DNA of 24,436 nt from JACKLD01 sp049297695 (lineage in GTDB: Bacteria; Pseudomonadota; Alphaproteobacteria; UBA2136; UBA6156), in the NCBI GenBank assembly GCA_049297695.1, contig JBAQUT010000087.1, forward strand, positions 1-24,436. Reading direction: 5' to 3'. Below are positions 21,669-24,436 of this stretch, one piece after another; within the stretch, counting starts at the first letter, position 1; the number at the start of each line of letters is the position of its first letter. The notes below the pieces were generated by a model, which had not been told where the DNA came from, did no database searches, and saw only the letters and a list, made by a program, of their open reading frames with translations. Both the position numbers and the translations under genes were made by a program.

Positions 21669-21684
21669 TGCAGGTATCGTGCCA
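21669..21684 (-). promoter_or_regulatory. Predicted sigma-54 promoter of flgK
   Basis: On the minus strand TGGCACG, four bases (ATAC), CTGCA: a match to TGGCACG-N4-TTGCA with one mismatch in the -12 part. The GC of the -12 element is 13 bases from the flgK ATG. An imperfect dyad (AACAG, CTGTT, 21684-21699) lies immediately upstream. Confidence 0.6.
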
Positions 21685-21697
21685 ACAGGCAGGTCTG

Positions 21698-22153
21698 TTA
21701 AACCACTGCCCCCACCACCGTAGTGCCCGCGCTACCGTGTTTAATGGCCCCGTAGGCGTTGTAGGTGGTGACACGGGGTTGGGCGGCTTCAATGGTGTCC
21801 CTTATCATCACCAGCATATCGGCCCGTATTTTGTGGGCGGCGCGGAGCATCATTTCGTTTTGGGCGGCAAGGGTGCGGAAAGCTTCAATCTCTTCCGAAA
21901 GCCTCAACGCCACGTTTTCCACTGTGCGGTTGCCCCGGAAGTTATCCTTGTGGCCTTTAATATCGGAAAGCAGTTTTTCCAGCCGCAATGCCAACCGCTT
22001 TTTGTTCAGCAAACGGGCCTCGCTTTGGGCGGTGCTGTGGCGGGTTAGCCCTTGGTTTTCTTCCAGCATCAGGCCCATCAGGTCGCGGCAGGTTTGGCTG
22101 GCTTCCATCATTTGGATGACGATGCCAGGTTGGTTGGGGGTTGCGGTGGCCAT
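21698..22153 (-). CDS. flgN: FlgN-type flagellar chaperone
   Basis: A 151-residue, helix-rich protein between flgJ and flgK, which is the usual place of FlgN, the export chaperone for FlgK and FlgL. Long amphipathic helices (QMMEASQTCRDLMGLMLEEN and RLSEEIEAFRTLAAQNEMMLRAAHKIRADMLVMI) and the C-terminal end TTYNAYG are as in FlgN-like proteins of proteobacteria. AAGGAG lies before the ATG. Family sequence conservation is low, so the call rests on position, size and helix pattern. No flgM is present beside it. Confidence 0.75.
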   Translation of the reverse strand: MATATPNQPGIVIQMMEASQTCRDLMGLMLEENQGLTRHSTAQSEARLLNKKRLALRLEKLLSDIKGHKDNFRGNRTVENVALRLSEEIEAFRTLAAQNEMMLRAAHKIRADMLVMIRDTIEAAQPRVTTYNAYGAIKHGSAGTTVVGAVV

Positions 22154-22168
22154 AGGCGTTCTCCTTGG

Positions 22169-22522
22169 TTATTTGTACGTTGTAAAGCGGGTGTTGGCGG
22201 GGTTGGCGTTCAGCTGTTCTTGCTGTTGCAACAGCTCGGCGTACACGGCATCGGCAATGCCAAAGCCGCCGCGCTTGGCGATGGACTTACCCATCTGTTC
22301 ATCCAGCAAACTGGCAAAAATAGCTTCGCCTTGGCCGCCACCAAAGGTCTCGGTGTCGGATAAATCCGGCCGCGTAAGGCTAATAAACTGTTGCACGTAG
22401 TAGGCTTCAAACTCTTGCGCTTTTTCCCGCAGTTTGGCCTTGGTAACGTCGCTCACGTTGCTGCCCACCGTGGGGATGGCGGGGGCCGCAAGGTTGAGGG
22501 CGGGCGCGGAAAGAGTTGCCAT
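22169..22522 (-). CDS. flgJ: Flagellar rod-binding protein, FlgJ N-terminal domain only
   Basis: A 117-residue protein containing the rod-binding domain (AQEFEAYYVQQFISLTRPD, then FGGGQGEAIFASLLDEQMGKSIAKRGGFGIADAVY, about residues 35-93). The muramidase domain found in enterobacterial FlgJ is absent, as is common in alphaproteobacteria; a separate lytic enzyme is then expected. The start overlaps the flgI stop by one base (TAATG), so translation is coupled. It probably works as rod cap/scaffold in the periplasm. Confidence 0.88.
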   Translation of the reverse strand: MATLSAPALNLAAPAIPTVGSNVSDVTKAKLREKAQEFEAYYVQQFISLTRPDLSDTETFGGGQGEAIFASLLDEQMGKSIAKRGGFGIADAVYAELLQQQEQLNANPANTRFTTYK

Positions 22523-23700
22523 TAGAGGACGACCAATTCGGCATTCAAAGCCCCAGCCGCTTTGATGTTTTGCAAGATGGAAATCACGTCGCGGGGTTTC
22601 ACGCCCAAGGCGTTCAGGCCGCCCACCAAGTCGGTTAAGCTGGCGGCACCGGCCAGCACGCGGAACTTCCCTTTGTTGGCATCGTCATCCACTTTGATGC
22701 TTTTGGTGGTGTCCACCTTCACCGTTTCGCCCGCCACGTTGAAGCTGAAGGGCTGGCTCACCTCGGTTTGCTCCACAATGCGGATGGTCAGGTTGGCGTG
22801 GGAGATAGCGACGGGAGAAAGTGTCACGTTCTCGCCCATCACAATCGTCCCCGTTTTTTCGTCAATCACCACGCGGGCCTCGGTGGTGGGTTCTACCAGC
22901 AGGTTTTCCACTTTGTAAATCAGGGCGGCCAGTTCGGGTTGAAAGCGGGCGGGCACATCCACATCCACCACGCTGTTATCGCGGGCTTGGGCAATGTCGC
23001 TTTTCAAAGCCGTGTTGATGGCATCCTGCAATCGCTTGGCGGTGGTAAAATCGGGCTGGCGGAGCACGAATTTCAGCTTGTTGCCCAGTTGGGCCAGCTC
23101 AAAGCCTGTTTCTTTTTCAATGGTGGCGCCTTCGGCAATGCGGGCCACCGTGGTGTGGTTTTTGCTGATGCTGCTGCCATCTTTCCCCGTAGCCTGAAAC
23201 CCACCCACCACCATGGCACCTTGGGCCACGGCGTAGGTTTGTCCATCGGGGCCGCTCAAGGGCGTTGCCAACAGCAAACCACCTTCCAAACTTTTGGCAT
23301 CACCCAAGCTGCTCACGGTTACGTCCAGTCGCCCGCCTTGGCGAGCAAGGCTTGGCAGCTTGGCGGTGACCATCACGGCGGCCACGTTTTTGGTTTTGAT
23401 TTTATCCAGCACGTCTTTGGCGTTCACACCCAAGCGCTCCAGCATGTTGGCCAGGCTTTGCTTGGTGAAGGGGATGCCATTGGGGCTATCCCCCGTGCCC
23501 GCCAAGCCCACCACCAGGCCGTAGCCCACCAGCACGTTCTCACGTACACCCTCAATATCCGCCAAGTCTTTCACTTTCACGTTGGGGGCGGCCATGGCAC
23601 TGCCCGCCAGCATCAGCATGCCCAGCACAATCCAGGCCAGCAAAGCCTCACGGAACACCCCTTGGGTGTAGGGCAAAACGAGGGTTTTGAAACGGGTCAT
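22522..23700 (-). CDS. flgI: Flagellar P-ring protein FlgI
   Basis: A 392-residue FlgI that forms the P-ring around the rod in the peptidoglycan layer. A signal peptide (TQGVFREALLAWIVLGMLMLAGSAMA, cleaved before APNVKVKD) leads into KDLADIEGVRENVLVGYGLVVGLAGTGDS and the later SLGDAKSLEGGLLLATPL and ALGVKPRDVISILQNIKAAGALNAELVVL. AAGGAG before MTRFKT supports the start at 23700, not the ATG 13 codons upstream. The gene heads the flgI-flgJ-flgN unit; flgA and flgH are not in the window. Confidence 0.96.
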   Translation of the reverse strand: MTRFKTLVLPYTQGVFREALLAWIVLGMLMLAGSAMAAPNVKVKDLADIEGVRENVLVGYGLVVGLAGTGDSPNGIPFTKQSLANMLERLGVNAKDVLDKIKTKNVAAVMVTAKLPSLARQGGRLDVTVSSLGDAKSLEGGLLLATPLSGPDGQTYAVAQGAMVVGGFQATGKDGSSISKNHTTVARIAEGATIEKETGFELAQLGNKLKFVLRQPDFTTAKRLQDAINTALKSDIAQARDNSVVDVDVPARFQPELAALIYKVENLLVEPTTEARVVIDEKTGTIVMGENVTLSPVAISHANLTIRIVEQTEVSQPFSFNVAGETVKVDTTKSIKVDDDANKGKFRVLAGAASLTDLVGGLNALGVKPRDVISILQNIKAAGALNAELVVL

Positions 23701-23722
23701 AGGGCTCTCCTTGGGCTGAGAA

Positions 23723-23738
23723 TGCAGGATGCGTGCCA
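23723..23738 (-). promoter_or_regulatory. Predicted sigma-54 promoter of flgI
   Basis: On the minus strand TGGCACG, four bases (CATC), CTGCA, followed by T: the same sequence and the same single -12 mismatch as in front of flgK. The GC of the -12 element is 24 bases upstream of the ATG, with the AAGGAG Shine-Dalgarno in between, leaving only a short leader. Confidence 0.6.
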
Positions 23739-23829
23739 AGTATAGGGCAAACGTAGACGAACTGATGAAAGGCCTTAAAGTATACAGTAAATGTCAGCTT
23801 CCTTAAGGGTTTGCACCATAAGGAGAGGT

Positions 23830-24436
23830 ATGAAAAGCCTCATTACCTGTCTTACGCGTTATCCTAAAGCTTGGCCTTTGTACGCCATGGTACTGGCTTT
23901 GGCGTTTGGTATTGGGTTGTACATGGCCCTTACCGCCGCCATGGCAAGTCAATATGCTTGGAGTTATAAGGTATTGGCGAATATTTATCTGGCAGGCGGT
24001 GTGGGGGCGTTTTTAGGCTTGCTGGCCGTAGGTAAAACAGCCGCAATTTCAGTTTCGCGCTATTTTTTCCAAAGCTTTGGGGCGCTTATGGTGTGTGCTG
24101 TTATCATGGTATGGATATGGCCAGAGAGCTGGCTGGTATGGGGTGTTTTCAGCTTTATCAAAGGGCTTTCGCACGCCTATTTTTATCATGGAACCCGGGT
24201 GTTGTTGGTTCACAAGGCAAAATCTGCCGACTACGGGTATCTTTTTTCGATCAAATACTTTTGCTTGTGTTTGGGGTCTATCGTCAGTCCACTCTTAGCG
24301 GCTTATGTGAATACTGGAAGTGCTTTAGGCCTGTACATGTCCATGTATGCCCTTATTGGTATGTTGGGGTATGCCGTTAATTTAAGTATCAAGGCCAAAC
24401 ACGTTGAATATAAGGTACGTTATACACTTCGTAAAA
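23830..24436 (+). CDS. Multi-pass membrane protein, MFS-like, 3' end cut by window
   Basis: An open frame that continues off the right edge, so only 202 residues are seen. The ATG at 23830 follows AAGGAGAGG. The start is MKSLITCLTRYPKAWPLYAM, then hydrophobic stretches around residues 15-38, 48-70, 75-100, 130-155 and 160-182 (for example VLALAFGIGLYMALTAAMAS and YMSMYALIGMLGYAVNLSI), consistent with about six membrane segments so far. A short loop GTRVLLVHKAKSADYGY sits in the position of an MFS A-like loop. It may be a transporter, but I cannot assign family or substrate firmly. Divergent from flgI. Confidence 0.75.
   Translation, partial: MKSLITCLTRYPKAWPLYAMVLALAFGIGLYMALTAAMASQYAWSYKVLANIYLAGGVGAFLGLLAVGKTAAISVSRYFFQSFGALMVCAVIMVWIWPESWLVWGVFSFIKGLSHAYFYHGTRVLLVHKAKSADYGYLFSIKYFCLCLGSIVSPLLAAYVNTGSALGLYMSMYALIGMLGYAVNLSIKAKHVEYKVRYTLRK

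Noticed and set aside
1..24436. tRNA or rRNA genes, insertion sequences and CRISPR arrays
   Set aside because: No cloverleaf-like stretch, transposase frame, or regularly spaced repeats of 20-40 bases was noticed by eye; a tRNAscan or repeat search was not possible.

Overview
The window looks like chromosomal DNA from a GC-rich proteobacterium, most likely an alphaproteobacterium or a deep relative. The evidence is a Rieske/cytochrome b/separate cytochrome c1 operon, a rplY-pth-ychF run, a sufB-C-D-S-T cluster and a flgI-flgJ-flgN-flgK-flgL flagellar run. The csrA-fliW pair behind flgL is less typical of well-known alphaproteobacteria, so the lineage call is tentative. The sequence matches no organism I can name.

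Layout. (1) 1-884: the 3' end of a secretin gene, then a dispersed palindromic repeat. (2) 925-7029, minus strand: the SUF iron-sulfur assembly operon, sufB, sufC, sufD, sufS, an AT-rich HEPN (AbiU2-like) gene, and sufT. Most junctions overlap by 1 or 4 bases, and a small plus-strand gene sits between sufB and sufC. (3) 7152-13693, plus strand: an AT-rich orphan, a HIT-family protein, ribosomal protein L25 (rplY), a small ORF with an excellent Shine-Dalgarno, peptidyl-tRNA hydrolase, YchF, MetA (homoserine acyltransferase), a TrmH/SpoU RNA methyltransferase, a Tat-exported MsrB and another AT-rich orphan. (4) 13690-17188, minus strand: petA-petB-petC (bc1 complex), followed with overlapping codons by a NADAR-family protein and a GNAT acetyltransferase. 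(5) 17278-17744, minus strand: two small unknown genes with their own promoter, hairpin and terminator. (6) 17804-23700, minus strand: flgI-flgJ-flgN and flgK-flgL-csrA-fliW, each headed by a matching sigma-54 type element. (7) 23830-end, plus strand: a partial multi-pass membrane protein.

How the parts work together. The SUF operon makes the Fe-S clusters needed by proteins such as the Rieske subunit of the bc1 complex. The flagellar block makes the P-ring, rod-binding protein, hook-filament junction proteins and their chaperone. It also carries the FliW/CsrA partner-switch that in other bacteria couples flagellin translation to assembly.

Most unusual points: an AT-rich HEPN gene seamlessly coupled between sufS and sufT; palindromic repeats translated in frame inside SufT and the TrmH-like protein; two different period-7 tandem arrays, each directly abutting a transcription terminator; the bc1 operon extended by NADAR and GNAT genes; paired sigma-54 elements with an almost leaderless flgK; and an elaborate promoter/palindrome/hairpin ahead of two unknown small genes next to fliW. 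No tRNA, rRNA, CRISPR array or intact insertion sequence was seen. No stretch over 300 bases lacks a likely gene.
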